Shown here: in pieces, positions 44,906 to 54,956 of the stretch
How the letters are laid out: every line of letters starts with the position of its first letter
Numbering within the stretch: position 1 is the first letter of the stretch
Assembly (NCBI GenBank): GCA_963555705.1
Contig: OY743184.1
Coordinates: forward strand, 31,506,614 to 31,570,613
Reading direction: 5' to 3'
DNA from: Ligustrum vulgare
Lineage: Eukaryota > Streptophyta > Magnoliopsida > Lamiales > Oleaceae
DNA length: 64,000 bases
Position numbers and translations under genes: made by a program
The notes under the pieces: generated by a model
Told to the model about the DNA's origin: nothing
The model's input: the letters and a program-made list of their open reading frames with translations, nothing else
Database searches by the model: none

Positions 44906-45627
44906 TGATGTGTTCCAGACCCTCGACAATCGGAGTCATAGCAGGCTTGACGAAAAAAGTTAAATATTCAAGCCAAATAAAAGTGCAATCCAGTCAACCA
45001 TGTCGGAATTAGATGCATAATATGTGTTTTTCGAGTAGAAATGGGCCACTAAGCAAAACTCATGGGCTAGAGCCCTTGAGCCGACTGATTTTATGGCCAA
45101 ATTCCATCATTTGGGGCTTCAAAACAGCAAGTCAATTATGCAGACGGAAATTAGGGTTTTTGCGTATTTTTAGGTTAAATTTTGTTTTTAATTATTTGTC
45201 CTATTTTAGAATTTTAGTCTAATTAGAATTCTATTTTGAGTCAATTAGCGGCTAGGTTATTTTACTTATTTATATTCTTTTCCATTCATTGTAATTCAGA
45301 CTTGAGATTTGATTTGATTAAAAACAGTTTTATTGAGGATTCAATAAAAGTTATAGGTGGATTCCTATATTTTCGAACTTATGAAGAATATTTCTTGGGG
45401 CGTTCAAATATCGAACTTATCAAATATTTGCTAGAATATTTGTGGCGTTCAAAACCAGAAACTTATCAAGGAGATTGGGCAATTCCTTGTGGCGTTTCGA
45501 AAGTCTTGGTTCTTTATTCCGCATCGTCGAGCCATCGCGTCGTGAATATCGGGTCAAGATTCCACCGTCCAACCACAACCTGGGTTCGGAACTTTCCGGC
45601 GTTTCTTCCGCGCTTCGAACCTCATCA
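44906..45627 (+). repeat. Element C 5' LTR
   Basis: 722 bp. Contains three leader stem-loop modules at 45376-45497. No TTACGGCCGTAA palindromes. Confidence 0.95.
45376..45497 (+). promoter_or_regulatory. Three leader stem-loop modules, C 5' LTR
   Basis: AAGAA/TTCTT (45384-45396), CAAATATT/AATATTTG (45421-45442) and CAAGGA/TCCTTG (45467-45489). Each is preceded by ACTTAT and followed by GGCGTT. The same set is in the 3' LTR. Confidence 0.82.
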
Positions 45628-45629
45628 TT

Positions 45630-45641
45630 TGGTATCAGAGC
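45630..45641 (+). promoter_or_regulatory. Element C primer-binding site
   Basis: TGGTATCAGAGC two bases after the LTR. Confidence 0.93.
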
Positions 45642-46105
45642 TGGACTCTGAATCCAGGTTTCTCTATCCTGTTTGATTTTTATGTTTATCATCGAGTCCC
45701 ATAAAAATCATCCATATCTTGTTGAGTGTTTTGTTTTCAGTGTTTTTTAGTTTTCTTGTTCTTCGTATCAGTAAAAATTTTCAGTTTTTGATCCATATAA
45801 AAATCCAACAAAAATTCAAAAGTGTTTGTTTTATTCGATTCTTATCCAAATCTTGTTCCGTTTGTTTTGTTGTGTTCGTGTCGAATTTTCGGATTTATTA
45901 AAAAAAAATATTATTTTTTATTTAATTCCGAAAATTCATTATTCAAAAAAAAAAAAAAAAGAGTTATTCCAAATTCAAGAACCACTTTCTTGAGTTTCTT
46001 TAAAATTCTTGATATTCATTTCCTTCCAAGTCAATAAAAGTCGTTCTTGCTATTTGATTTCTAAATCCTCTTCATTCTTGAATTTTTTTTAACGCCACAT
46101 GAGGA

Positions 46106-47158
46106 ATGGATTATGATCCGAGTTCTTTATTCCAAACTAGATGTTATGTGGATCATAAGGGGTGCAGTTTGGCGATTGATGAAAAGTGTTTTACTAATTT
46201 CGTTAGTAGCACCGTGATTGAAAAATTAGGATTACCCCTAGAACCACACTATAAACTTTATAGGATGACGTGGATGAGGGAGTTTGGGAATTTCAAAGTA
46301 ACCAAACAAGTTCTAGTGCCTATTGCGCAGGGAAGGTATAGTGAGGATGTATGGTGTGATGTAGTGTCATTAAAATCTTATCATATTTTATTGGGAAAAC
46401 CATGGAGACGTAGGAGGGAGGCTGTTTATGATAAGAGTATGCACATATACCAATTCCTTAAGAAAGGGAAAACATGCCTACTATATGGGTTGACATTAGA
46501 GGAAGCACTAGAAGATTCACGGAGGGTAAGGAATGAGAGTGAAAAGTGGTGTAATAAGAGGCATCGTGGGGATAAGGATATTGATAAGAAGGAGGGGGAG
46601 TTTAAGTTAAAAAAGAATAATCAAACTCCAAAATTTGATGAGGAAAATGTGGAGTTGGGTAGTGAGGAAGTGATTAAGAATGAAATTGTTGATGATGAGA
46701 GGAATGAATTGGAAGTTGAGGTGGAAGTTCAAGATTTGAGCGTTGAATTGGAAGATCCACATTTGGGTAGTAATGAGGTAGTGCACGAGCATGGTGATAA
46801 AAGTGTGGAGTTAGGAGATGTGGTTGAGTTTGAAGATGAAAAATTTGAACAAGAAGTTGCAAAAGAGAAAAGAGGCGAAGAGAAGAGTCTCGTGGTTCAA
46901 GAAGTGGAGTTGGTGGTGGTTTATCATGAATACAAGGATCCATACCTTGTATCGCATGAAGCTAACATATCCCTCCCTATTTTGTTTAAATCTTTTTTGC
47001 AGGTTAATTATGTTTGGAAGCTTCAACCACACTACGTATGGCAAAGGGAGTTCAAGCTCCATCTCTTCCATGTTTTCCAATCAAAGGAGCATAATTTATT
47101 AAACTCGTGGCATGGAAGCAATAATTTTCCGTTTGATCCAGGAGGTGAAGTGAAATAA
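46106..47158 (+). CDS. Element C protein: protease-like domain with charged tail
   Basis: Open for 350 codons from ATG 46106. Residues about 1-140 are a retropepsin-like domain related to the protease of A and B (FQTRCYVDHKGCSLAID, SYHILLGKPWRRRREA). The active site reads DEK where A and B have DGG, so it is probably inactive. Residues 150-270 are very rich in E, D, K and V. Residues 275-350 form a conserved end (YKDPYLVSHEANISLPILFK, then NNFPFDPGGEVK) that also occurs in element E. There is no gag, RT or integrase. The function is unknown; it may help packaging or be what remains of a Gag-Pro. Confidence 0.78.
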   Translation: MDYDPSSLFQTRCYVDHKGCSLAIDEKCFTNFVSSTVIEKLGLPLEPHYKLYRMTWMREFGNFKVTKQVLVPIAQGRYSEDVWCDVVSLKSYHILLGKPWRRRREAVYDKSMHIYQFLKKGKTCLLYGLTLEEALEDSRRVRNESEKWCNKRHRGDKDIDKKEGEFKLKKNNQTPKFDEENVELGSEEVIKNEIVDDERNELEVEVEVQDLSVELEDPHLGSNEVVHEHGDKSVELGDVVEFEDEKFEQEVAKEKRGEEKSLVVQEVELVVVYHEYKDPYLVSHEANISLPILFKSFLQVNYVWKLQPHYVWQREFKLHLFHVFQSKEHNLLNSWHGSNNFPFDPGGEVK

Positions 47159-47207
47159 TAGGAACAAAGCTATGATTCGGGACGAATTATCCTAAAGAAG
47201 GAGAGTA

Positions 47208-47929
47208 TGATGTGTTCCAGACCCTCGACAATCGGAGTCATAGCAGGCTTGACGGAAAAAGTTAAATATTCAAGCCAAATAAAAGTGCAATTCAGTCAAC
47301 CATGTCGGAATTAGATGCATAATATGTGTTTTTCGAGTAGAAATGGGCCACTAAGCAAAACTCATGGGCTAAAGCCCTTGAGCCGACTGATTTTATGGCC
47401 AAATTCCATCATTTGGGGCTTCAAAACAGCAAGTCAATTATGCAGACGGAAATTAGGGTTTTTGTGTATTTTTAGGTTAAATTTTGTTTTTAATTATTTG
47501 TCCTATTTTAGAATTTTAGTCTAATTAGAATTCTATTTTGAGTCAATTAGCGGCTAGGTTATTTTACTTATTTATATTCTTTTCCATTCATTGTAATTCA
47601 GACTTGAGATTTGATTTGATTAAAAACAGTTTTATTGAGGATTCAATAAAAGTTATAGGTGGATTCCTATATTTTCGAACTTATGAAGAATATTTCTTGG
47701 GGCGTTCAAATATCGAACTTATCAAATATTTGCTAGAATATTTGTGGCGTTCAAAACCAGAAACTTATCAAGGAGATTGGGCAATTCCTTGTGGCGTTTC
47801 GAAAGTCTTGGTTCTTTATTCCGCATCGTCGGGCCACCGCGTCGTGAATATCAGGTCAAGATTCCACCGTCCAACCACAACTTGGGTTCGAAACTTTCCG
47901 GCGTTTCTTCCGCGCTTCGAACCTCATCA
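47208..47929 (+). repeat. Element C 3' LTR
   Basis: 722 bp, TGATGTGTTCC to CCTCATCA. Confidence 0.95.
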
Positions 47930-47934
47930 TAGGG

Positions 47935-49113
47935 TCTTACCACAAGGTTTGTATACACCTTTTCCCCGTACCTAATGAACATTGGGTAGATATATCTATA
48001 GATTTTGTGTTAGGTCTGCCTAGGACAAAAAAAGGTAGAGACTCGATATTTGTGGTGGTAAACAGATTTAGAAAAATGGCACATTTTATTCCTTGTCATA
48101 AAACTGATGACGCAACAAACATAGTGGACCTATCGTTTAGGGAAGTTGTGAGACTCCATGGGGTACCTAGGAGTATTGTGTCTGATAGAGATGTTAAGTT
48201 CCTAAGCTACTTTTGGAAAGTCTCGTGGGGAAAGATGGGTACTAAATTGCTATTTTCTACTACATGTCACCGGCAAACTGATGGTCAAACGGAGGTAGTT
48301 AATAGGACATTAATCCAACTTTTGCGCACTATAATAAATAAGAATTTAAAAAGTTGGGAGGAATGTTTGCCATTTGTGGAATTTGCTTATAATCGGTCAG
48401 TGCATTCTACTATTTTATGTTCACCTTTTGAAGTTGTTTATGGTTTCAACCCGCTTACTCCTCTTGATTTAATTCCTTTACCAGTAGATGAAAGGAGCAG
48501 TTTGGACGGGACGAAAAAGGCTAAGCTTGTGAAGGCACTTCATGAGAAGGTGAAAGGGCAAATTGAAAATAAAAATGAGCGTTATGCGACTCATGCCAAC
48601 AAAGGAAGGAGGCAAGTAACGTTTGAGCCGGGTGATTGGGTGTGGGTGCACTTGCGAAAGGAGCGATTCCCAACCCAAAGGAAGTCTAAGTTGCAGCCAA
48701 GAGGAGATGGACCTTTTCAAATCATTGAAAAGATAAACGAGAATGCATATAAGCTTGATCTTTCGGGTCAGTATAACGTGTCTGCTTCTTCTAATGTTGT
48801 TGATCTTTCTCTGTTTGATGCAGGTGATGATTCGAGGATGAATCCTTTTCAACAGGGAGGGGATGATGAGTTTCGGAGTGGCTCGAAGATCGTTGACCCA
48901 TTGCACGTGCCCGCGAAACCAATAATGAGGCAAAGAGCCAAAAGAATCAAGCAGGCGATGCAAGGATTTATGCAAGCGTGGATGGACGAGTGCTCGAGTG
49001 CAAAGACCTCATTTACGTTGCATGACAAAGTGGAAGAGGAGCCGAAGTTATTACAATGCATTTGGATCAAAGAGCAACAAGAAAATTATACAGCAGCTGA
49101 CTTACGGTCGTAA
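47935..49113 (+). pseudogene. pol: Element A integrase core and C-terminus, reading into the 3' LTR
   Basis: The catalytic core has [32 protein letters not shown] and [14 protein letters not shown]. The acidic triad D, D and E is present with 35 residues between the last two. The C-terminal GPY/F-like region reads [20 protein letters not shown]. The end reads [14 protein letters not shown] and crosses into the 3' LTR at 48864, staying open for another 83 codons ([18 protein letters not shown]). The start is frameshifted near 47990. Overlap of pol with the 3' LTR is known in some chromoviruses. Confidence 0.93.
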
Positions 49114-49386
49114 AGCCCAAAATTACGGCCGTAACATCATCTTCGCGAAATTAGGCAGAAAGGCAAATACGGCCGTAACCTATGGTCTCACGGCCGTAAC
49201 TGAAGTAGAAGTATTTACGGTCGTAATAAAAAATACTCACGGCCGTAAACAGAGTTTTGTAACTTTTTAATTTTTGTTCAGAAGGTCACTTATGACCGTA
49301 TATAAAATTGTCACGGCCGTAACCTATGTTTCTATATTTAAACCATAAGTCACTTACGACCGTAAACGCATAAGTTACGGCCGTAA
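49102..49386. repeat. Five palindrome pairs, A 3' LTR
   Basis: Palindromes of the TTACGGCCGTAA type start at 49102/49123, 49167/49188, 49215/49237, 49290/49311 and 49354/49375. Within-pair distances are 21, 21, 22, 21 and 21 bp. Confidence 0.95.
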
Positions 49387-49585
49387 CTTAGGCGCCGCAA
49401 ATTTAACCTAATTTAGGCGGTTAGGGTTAGTTTAATTCTAGTTTATTTTTGGTTACTTTATTTTGTTAGCCTATTTAAAGGCTTCATTCAGCATTGTATT
49501 AAACAACTATTATTCTTGAGATTTATGATATTGAAGGTGAGATATTCCCTTATATTTCTTCTTGTTCTTGTTGAACAAACTCGAA

Positions 49586-49618
49586 CTTATCAAAGGATTT
49601 GACAACCTTTGTGGCGTT
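49586..49618 (+). promoter_or_regulatory. Leader stem-loop module, A 3' LTR
   Basis: CTTAT, then CAAAGG (49591-49596), a 9-base loop, CCTTTG (49606-49611), then TGGCGTT. About 110 bases downstream of the TATA-like box, so probably within the transcribed R/U5. Confidence 0.78.
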
Positions 49619-49794
49619 CCCCCTTTGTGGTTCTTATCTCTGCATCATAATGAGTTTTGGGTTTAATATACCCATAGTTCTTGCGTCGTGAGGTCGAGGT
49701 TACATTGCTATCGTCTACTAATTGGATTTTAGAGCTTTTCGACGTTTATTTTCGCGTATACTTGGTGATCCCCATATCGGATCACATCAGATAC

Positions 49795-50145
49795 AAATTG
49801 TAGAAAAGTCAATACTGGAATGGAAATAATGCTAGACAAAAGCCAAGACAGCCCATCATGTATTGTACATCATCGGTGGCGACATGAGATATATCGATCC
49901 TGGTGTGATGGGGGTATAATCTAGTGCACCTGGGGTCATACTCGGTGAGTAAGTGGTATACCCCGGTGTGCCAGGAGTATAATCTGGTGCACCCGGGGTC
50001 ACACTCGGGGAGTCAGGGGCATAACCCGGTGATCCAGGAGTATAGTCATATGTGCCGACTCAGCGTCAGGTATCTCGACTAGTTCCTCTTCATTTTCAGA
50101 TTTGATAATGATTTCCAATGCCGGAGCAGGGGCTCGGTAGCAATC
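49795..50145 (-). pseudogene. Element F upstream ORF tail with TPG repeats
   Basis: On minus, an acidic stretch ENEEELVEIPDAESA is followed, after a frame change, by a repeat rich in T, P, G, Y and S (DYTPGSPGYAPDSP, VTPGAPDYTPGTPGY). The EIPDAES text matches the end of the D upstream ORF. It lies between A and the ORF below. Confidence 0.55.
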
Positions 50146-50424
50146 CTAGCACATCACAAATTTGTCACAAACAATCTGGAAGCCCACGTTCTCTCCCAGG
50201 TGTCTCTTTACATCATTATAAAACTTGTTTGCCAAGTCTTGTTGACCTTCTGGGAACATCGATAAGAGTTTGCTAATGGATTGAGCGTCAGTCGACCTAA
50301 TTCCACTAGCTGTTACGTCGTGACGTATGGTGCAATAACGAAGAATATGATCTGATACTCCTTTAATTGGTGCCATGTCTAACAATTCAATTATGCAAAG
50401 TCTAGTTAGGGTTCTATTATTCAT
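50146..50424 (-). pseudogene. Element F upstream ORF
   Basis: 92 codons: DMAPIKGVSDHILRYCTIRH, then SIHKLL-like SISKLLSMFPEGQQDLANKF. The pattern and position agree with the D ORF at 20422. A TAG at 50146 precedes the acidic tail. It is not gag, and the family is unknown. Confidence 0.55.
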
Positions 50425-50751
50425 TTAAATTCAAGGACAAAATATTTTATGAAAAACATCTTTAAATTGTATTAATTCCCATTATGCTCCAAAACTCGTT
50501 TCTTTCTTTCTCATTATTTCGGATACTAATTTTCTAATTATTTCTCGTTTTCTCATTCTTTCTCATCTAAATTTCAAAACATTTTATAATTCAAGTATCC
50601 GAAATAAAATAAACATCATAATAAATTTCTTTACCTACGGAGTCGGGGGAAGGAATGACGGCAGTGTCAAAAGTCGTTAAAATGTTATTTATTATTATTA
50701 TTATAGTTAAATCTCTTAGAAAATCTTGCAAGTTTACAAAAGCGTAGACCC

Positions 50752-50763
50752 ACTCTGATACCA
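50752..50763 (-). promoter_or_regulatory. Element F primer-binding site
   Basis: On minus TGGTATCAGAGT, tRNA-iMet type with one mismatch, three bases after the LTR end GGGATGTTACA. Confidence 0.88.
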
Positions 50764-50766
50764 CGC

Positions 50767-51743
50767 TGTAACATCCCGAGTTCCGTAAAACCCGAGACGT
50801 CACTTTGTCCTTTAAAAGTACTTTTGAATGAAAATTTATTGCAGAAAATAGCTAAATTTCAAACATCATATTTATTGATTGGAAATTATAACGGTAACTC
50901 AAATTTAAATAAATAATTTGGAGAAATTCAAAAAATTCTAAATCTCGACAAAATGAAACAAAGGAGATCATAAAAGATGGCTTTAAAAATTATTTCTATT
51001 AATGGCTTGCCATTATTGTCTATCATTCGCCACTGTCTCTGAATCTGTAAATGTGATTAAAATACCGGGCTGAGCATTTTGAGAAATACTCTGTAAAATC
51101 ATTGTCAATAATTAATTTACAGAATAATTAAACATGTAATTATGCAAATAATACAGTGACATTCTCTTTTTAATCATAAGCATCATACAATGAGTGCAAA
51201 TGAATATATTCTTGTCTTATCTAATGCAATAAACATATAAGTTATGACATGCATAACACAAATTTCTCATTTTATCTCATCAAAGATATTCTTGTCTTGT
51301 CTTATGCAATTAAGCATATAAATCACGTAAATCCACATAATACATGTAATTATAATTTAAACTAATTAGTGGGGGCGAGTCTACCTCAAACTTAACGTGT
51401 TCACAAAGGTTGAATGGGAATAACACGTCAATCTCTTAATTCACCAAATGCTTTGTCTAGCCAAAAGAAGATTACATTGATTTAGTATTTCAAAACTAAA
51501 GATTAAAGCGACAAAATAAAATTTGAGGACTAAATTGTAATTTTTAAAGGAATTGAATCTAAGAATCTAAGGGTTGAAATAGTATTTTAAAAAAATGAAG
51601 GGCTGAATAGAAACATTTTTAAAACTCAATAGGGGCTGAATTAAACGTTTTAAAAAACGAAAGTACTGAAATAATATATTTTCGAAACTTGGGGTTTAAA
51701 AGCAATTTTTTCAAAACATAAAAATTCTAACACAAATATATCA
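50767..51743 (-). repeat. Element F 5' LTR, part
   Basis: On minus it ends CTCGGGATGTTACA at 50767. The interior, for example the GAGTCTACC and ACTAATTAG stretch near 51361-51385, is related to LTR D. The sequence leaves the LTR at about 51743, where the Mutator-like element begins. The rest of the LTR would lie beyond the window. Confidence 0.75.
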
Positions 51744-51770
51744 GGGGATTTTTCAAAATGCCCAAGTCAA
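51744..51770. repeat. Candidate MULE left terminus
   Basis: GGGGATTTTTCAAAATGCCC is where similarity to LTR F stops. The matching inverted copy is not in the window. Confidence 0.35.
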
Positions 51771-52299
51771 ACATGAGCTAAGTCAAAATACCCCAACTTT
51801 TCAAAAACTAACCACAATACCCCTTTTCCTTTAAAAAGACGTGAATACACTTAATAACCATATTTCTCTTATACCCTTCATTTATTTCATATTTATATTA
51901 AAACAAAAATCAAACAATTCTCTCTTTTCATTATTCTTTCATTTTTTCATCTGCTTGTGCTCAATGCACAGATAAATTATTCTCTCATTTTTTATCTGCT
52001 TGTACTAAAAAAAATCAGCAAAAAAAATACAAAACTCAACCGAAAGATTTCATTCGCTACTTCTTATCGGTAAGTTGATTTAGCAATATTTATTGTACTG
52101 TATTTAATCTCGTTCTCGTTGTGTTAAACTTATTCAACAGATCTATAATTTTAGTAACCAAAAATTATCGAAAAATTCATCTATTGTTAATTTTATAGTT
52201 AATAATTATGATTGTTATAGATCTATAATTATGTAGACTAAAAAATGGAAAATCAATATGACGAACTGTGATTTTTATCAGTTTAGTAACAAAATTGGA

Positions 52300-52450
52300 A
52301 GAATTAAACGTTAGACCAGACCAAAAGTGTCGGTCATTGGTCCGGCCGGACTGAGACATGATCCGACCAGACCAATGACTTGTCCGGCTGGACCAAGACC
52401 GGACCAGTCATGTCCGACCGAACCGAGGCATGGTCCGGCTGGAACTACTA
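52300..52450. repeat. Cluster of GGTCCGGCCGGAC motifs upstream of transposase
   Basis: At least five related words (GGTCCGGCCGGAC, ATCCGACCAGACC, TGTCCGGCTGGACC and others) within 150 bp. A similar cluster is at 55868-55975. Confidence 0.75.
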
Positions 52451-52536
52451 TTTTTTTTAAAATTATTTTTTATTAGTTACTCTGATTTTCCCTAACTTGT
52501 TGTTTTTAAAATTTATTATTTTTAATTAATGCAGAT

Positions 52537-54879
52537 ATGGCTTTCATCCCAATTTCTTATTTTGGTGAATTCCTGGTTGATGAAAATCTGTGATGGTCAT
52601 GGAAATATACAAGTGATCAAAACATTTCTGTAATTTTGTTAACACCAGGTATGTCATTTACAGACTTGTACAGCAAACTACAAGATCAACTCGAAGTTGA
52701 TCCATCTGAATATGATATGAAATTTGGATTTATATATAACTCTAATTCTACTGTTGCATTGCCACCCTTGTTTGTTACTTCTGATGTGCAAATTATGTTG
52801 TTAATTGAGGCGAATAAAAAGGAAACTATTCCTATCTGTGTAACTTTAGTACGAAAGGATACCCCTGATAATCAAAATGAAGAATTCAATGGTGGGGATC
52901 ATAATGGGAATGATATTTGGGACACATCAGATATAGCTCGTGAGGATGATGATGTTATTCCTGATACAGTTGCTATACTCCATGATCCTCTTATCACCCA
53001 TAGAGGTCACGATGTAGTCAGAGACAATCAGGAAGACATTCCATTTACAAACAATGATCTGATTAATTTATCCATACGTTGACATGAGCACTTCGAGAAC
53101 TCACAGGCTAGGCCAAGTTCACGATCAACTAATTGTTCACGTGTAGTTCCAGATGATGAAGATTTGGAAGTCCAGCAATTATTTAATACCAAGCAAGATC
53201 TCCAAGAAGCGGTGCACAGTATTGTACTTAAGCACAATTTCAAGTTTAAAGTGAAGAAGTCAGACAGGAGTACCTACACAATTGTTTATGTAGATGATAA
53301 TTGTAGTTGGCGTCTGCGAGCAACGAGGATGGACGCAAATCAATTCTTCGTAGTTCTCAAATATGCACGAGAACATACTTGTTAAGTGGGCATTCGTAGA
53401 AATGATCACAGATAAGCGCGTTCATGGTTTATAGGACGACATATAATGCATAAGTTTGATGACCCAATGACTATTTACAGACCTAGAGACATCATTAACG
53501 ATATGCAGAGAGATTTTGGGGTGACCATGAGTTACCAGAAGGTCTGGAAGACTAGAGAATGTGCATTAGAGGATTTAATGGGTTCACCCGAGGAAAGTTA
53601 TGCGAAATTAGCCAGGTATTGTCATAACATGTCGAGAACTAATCCTGGTTCGACATTCTTTATTGAGGCTGACGACGACAATTGCTTCAAGTATTTTTTC
53701 ATGGCTCTTGGACAATGCATAAATGGATTTAGAAGATCGATGCGACCTCTAATTCTAATAGATGGTACAACATTGAAAGCTAGATATGAAGGGAAGTTAA
53801 TTATTGCTACATATCAAGATGCCAACATTCAAATATACCCTCTTGAGTTCGGAATAGTGGATAGCGAAAATGATTTATCGATGAATTGGTTTTTCTCAAA
53901 GTTGAGGGAAGTAATTGGAGATGGCGATGACCTTGCTTTTATAACTGATCGGGGAAATTCTATCATAAATGGTATAGCTGAAGTTTTTCCCGAGGCACAC
54001 CATGGTTATTGCATGTACCATATACAAGGCAATTTGAAGACGACGTACCGTGGCACTGGGATCGTTTCCTTGTTTAAGAGAGCGGTAGAGGCTTACACTT
54101 TTGAAGATTATAATAAGTTCATGATCGAAATAGATAACAAGAGTAAGAAAGCCTCTGAGTACTTAATAGATAAATTGGGGATTCAACATTGGGCACGGTG
54201 TCAATTTACAGGACGTCGATACAATATGATGACGTCAAATAACGTGGAGTCTTTGAACGCATTATTTAAGAAGGATCGAGAGTTACCAATTCTGTCAATG
54301 ATTGAGAACATTAGGGAGAAGTTACAGGTTTGGTTTCATGATAGACGCGAGGAATCTCAATCATGCACATCTTATCTCACCCCTACCATGAAAACTGAAC
54401 TCTTCAAGACATTAGACCTGGCTAGAAGGTTGGGCGTGGAGCCACTGGATCAATTTAGATTCAACGTCGTATGCGGACGTAATGCTGGTTATGTTGTGGA
54501 CTTGAATGACAACACGTGCATGTGTAGACAGTTTCAGCTTGAGAGCTTTTCATGCGCTCATGCAGTTGCAGTTGCTAGACATCGGGGCTTTTCACCATAG
54601 TCATTATCAACTGAGTACTATACCACTGCTTTTTGGAGAGAAGCATATGCTGAAACTATATTTCCTCTACCAAATGAGGCTGAGTGGGAACTTCCCGAAT
54701 ACTTGCTCCGACTTGATAATTTATTGCCACCGAATGTTCGATGATGTACTCTTGGACGTGTACGTACGTCTAGAATACCATCTACTGGAGAGTTTCCCAG
54801 ACCGAAAAAGTGCGGTAGGTGCGGCGCAGTCGTCCATACTCGCCAAACTTGTACTAGTCAAATTCCCTTGAATAATTAA
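52537..54879 (+). pseudogene. MULE transposase (MURA type), one frame with six stops
   Basis: One frame runs from ATG 52537 to TAA 54877-54879 (781 codons) without any frameshift. It is broken by stops at 52591, 53080, 53383, 53413, 54598 and 54742. Domains in order: a PB1-like N-terminus (MSFTDLYSKLQDQLEVD), the MuDR DNA-binding domain (VQQLFNTKQDLQEAVHSIV to KYAREHTC), the MULE catalytic domain (LILIDGTTLKARYEGKL, FITDRGNSIINGIAEVFP, HGYCMYHIQGNLK), a SWIM zinc finger (CMCRQFQLESFSCAHAVA) and a C-terminal zinc knuckle (KKCGRCGAVVHTRQTC). It would cut and paste the element. Confidence 0.93.
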
Positions 54880-54956
54880 TTTTATCACTATTAAAACTTT
54901 TATTGTAATTGTAGTGTTGTTGATAATAAATTATCTTGTTTTCTCTATGTTAATAA

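Larger units (their letters stand above)
44906..47929 (+). mobile_element. Element C: short non-autonomous TGAT-class element, TSD TAGGG
   Basis: Flanked by TAGGG at 44901-44905 and 47930-47934, inserted between the zinc domain and catalytic core of A integrase. 3024 bp with two 722-bp LTRs (TGATGTGTTCC to CCTCATCA). They differ by roughly nine substitutions, all transitions, about 1.2 percent. The interior has a primer site and one 350-codon ORF. Confidence 0.95.
27828..49789 (+). mobile_element. Element A: TGAT-class Ty3/gypsy chromovirus-like element, TSD GATAC
   Basis: It is flanked by GATAC at 27823-27827 and 49790-49794. The 903-bp and 926-bp LTRs begin TGATGAGTT and end GGATCACATCA. 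It holds gag, protease, RT, RNase H and integrase in Ty3/gypsy order, interrupted by B (32562-44334) and C (44906-47929). Without those inserts it is about 7.2 kb. RT wording ([33 protein letters not shown]) and a pol frame that runs into the 3' LTR suggest a Reina- or CRM-like chromovirus; I could not decide which. Confidence 0.94.
48864..49789 (+). repeat. Element A 3' LTR
   Basis: 926 bp, TGATGAGTT to GGATCACATCA. It contains ten palindromes in five pairs (49102-49386), a TATA-like CTATTTAAAGG at about 49472-49482 and one stem-loop module at 49586-49618. The polypurine tract AACAGGGAGGGGA precedes it. Confidence 0.95.
7870..51743 (-). mobile_element. Element F: Tekay-like Ty3/gypsy chromovirus, host of the nest
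   Basis: On the minus strand the order is 5' LTR (51743-50767), primer site, an upstream ORF, gag, protease, then RT and RNase H fragments ending at 7870. Element A (27828-49789) is inserted between the upstream ORF and gag, and element D (9351-26681) at the start of the protease. Both carry exact 5-bp TSDs, which shows that the separated pieces belong to one element. Integrase and 3' LTR are missing, so F is truncated at its 3' side. The LTR is related to that of D. A Mutator-like element interrupts the LTR. Confidence 0.83.

Noticed and set aside
46607..46943. Antisense ORFs across the C protein
   Set aside because: They mirror the acidic repeat region of the sense ORF and have no independent support.
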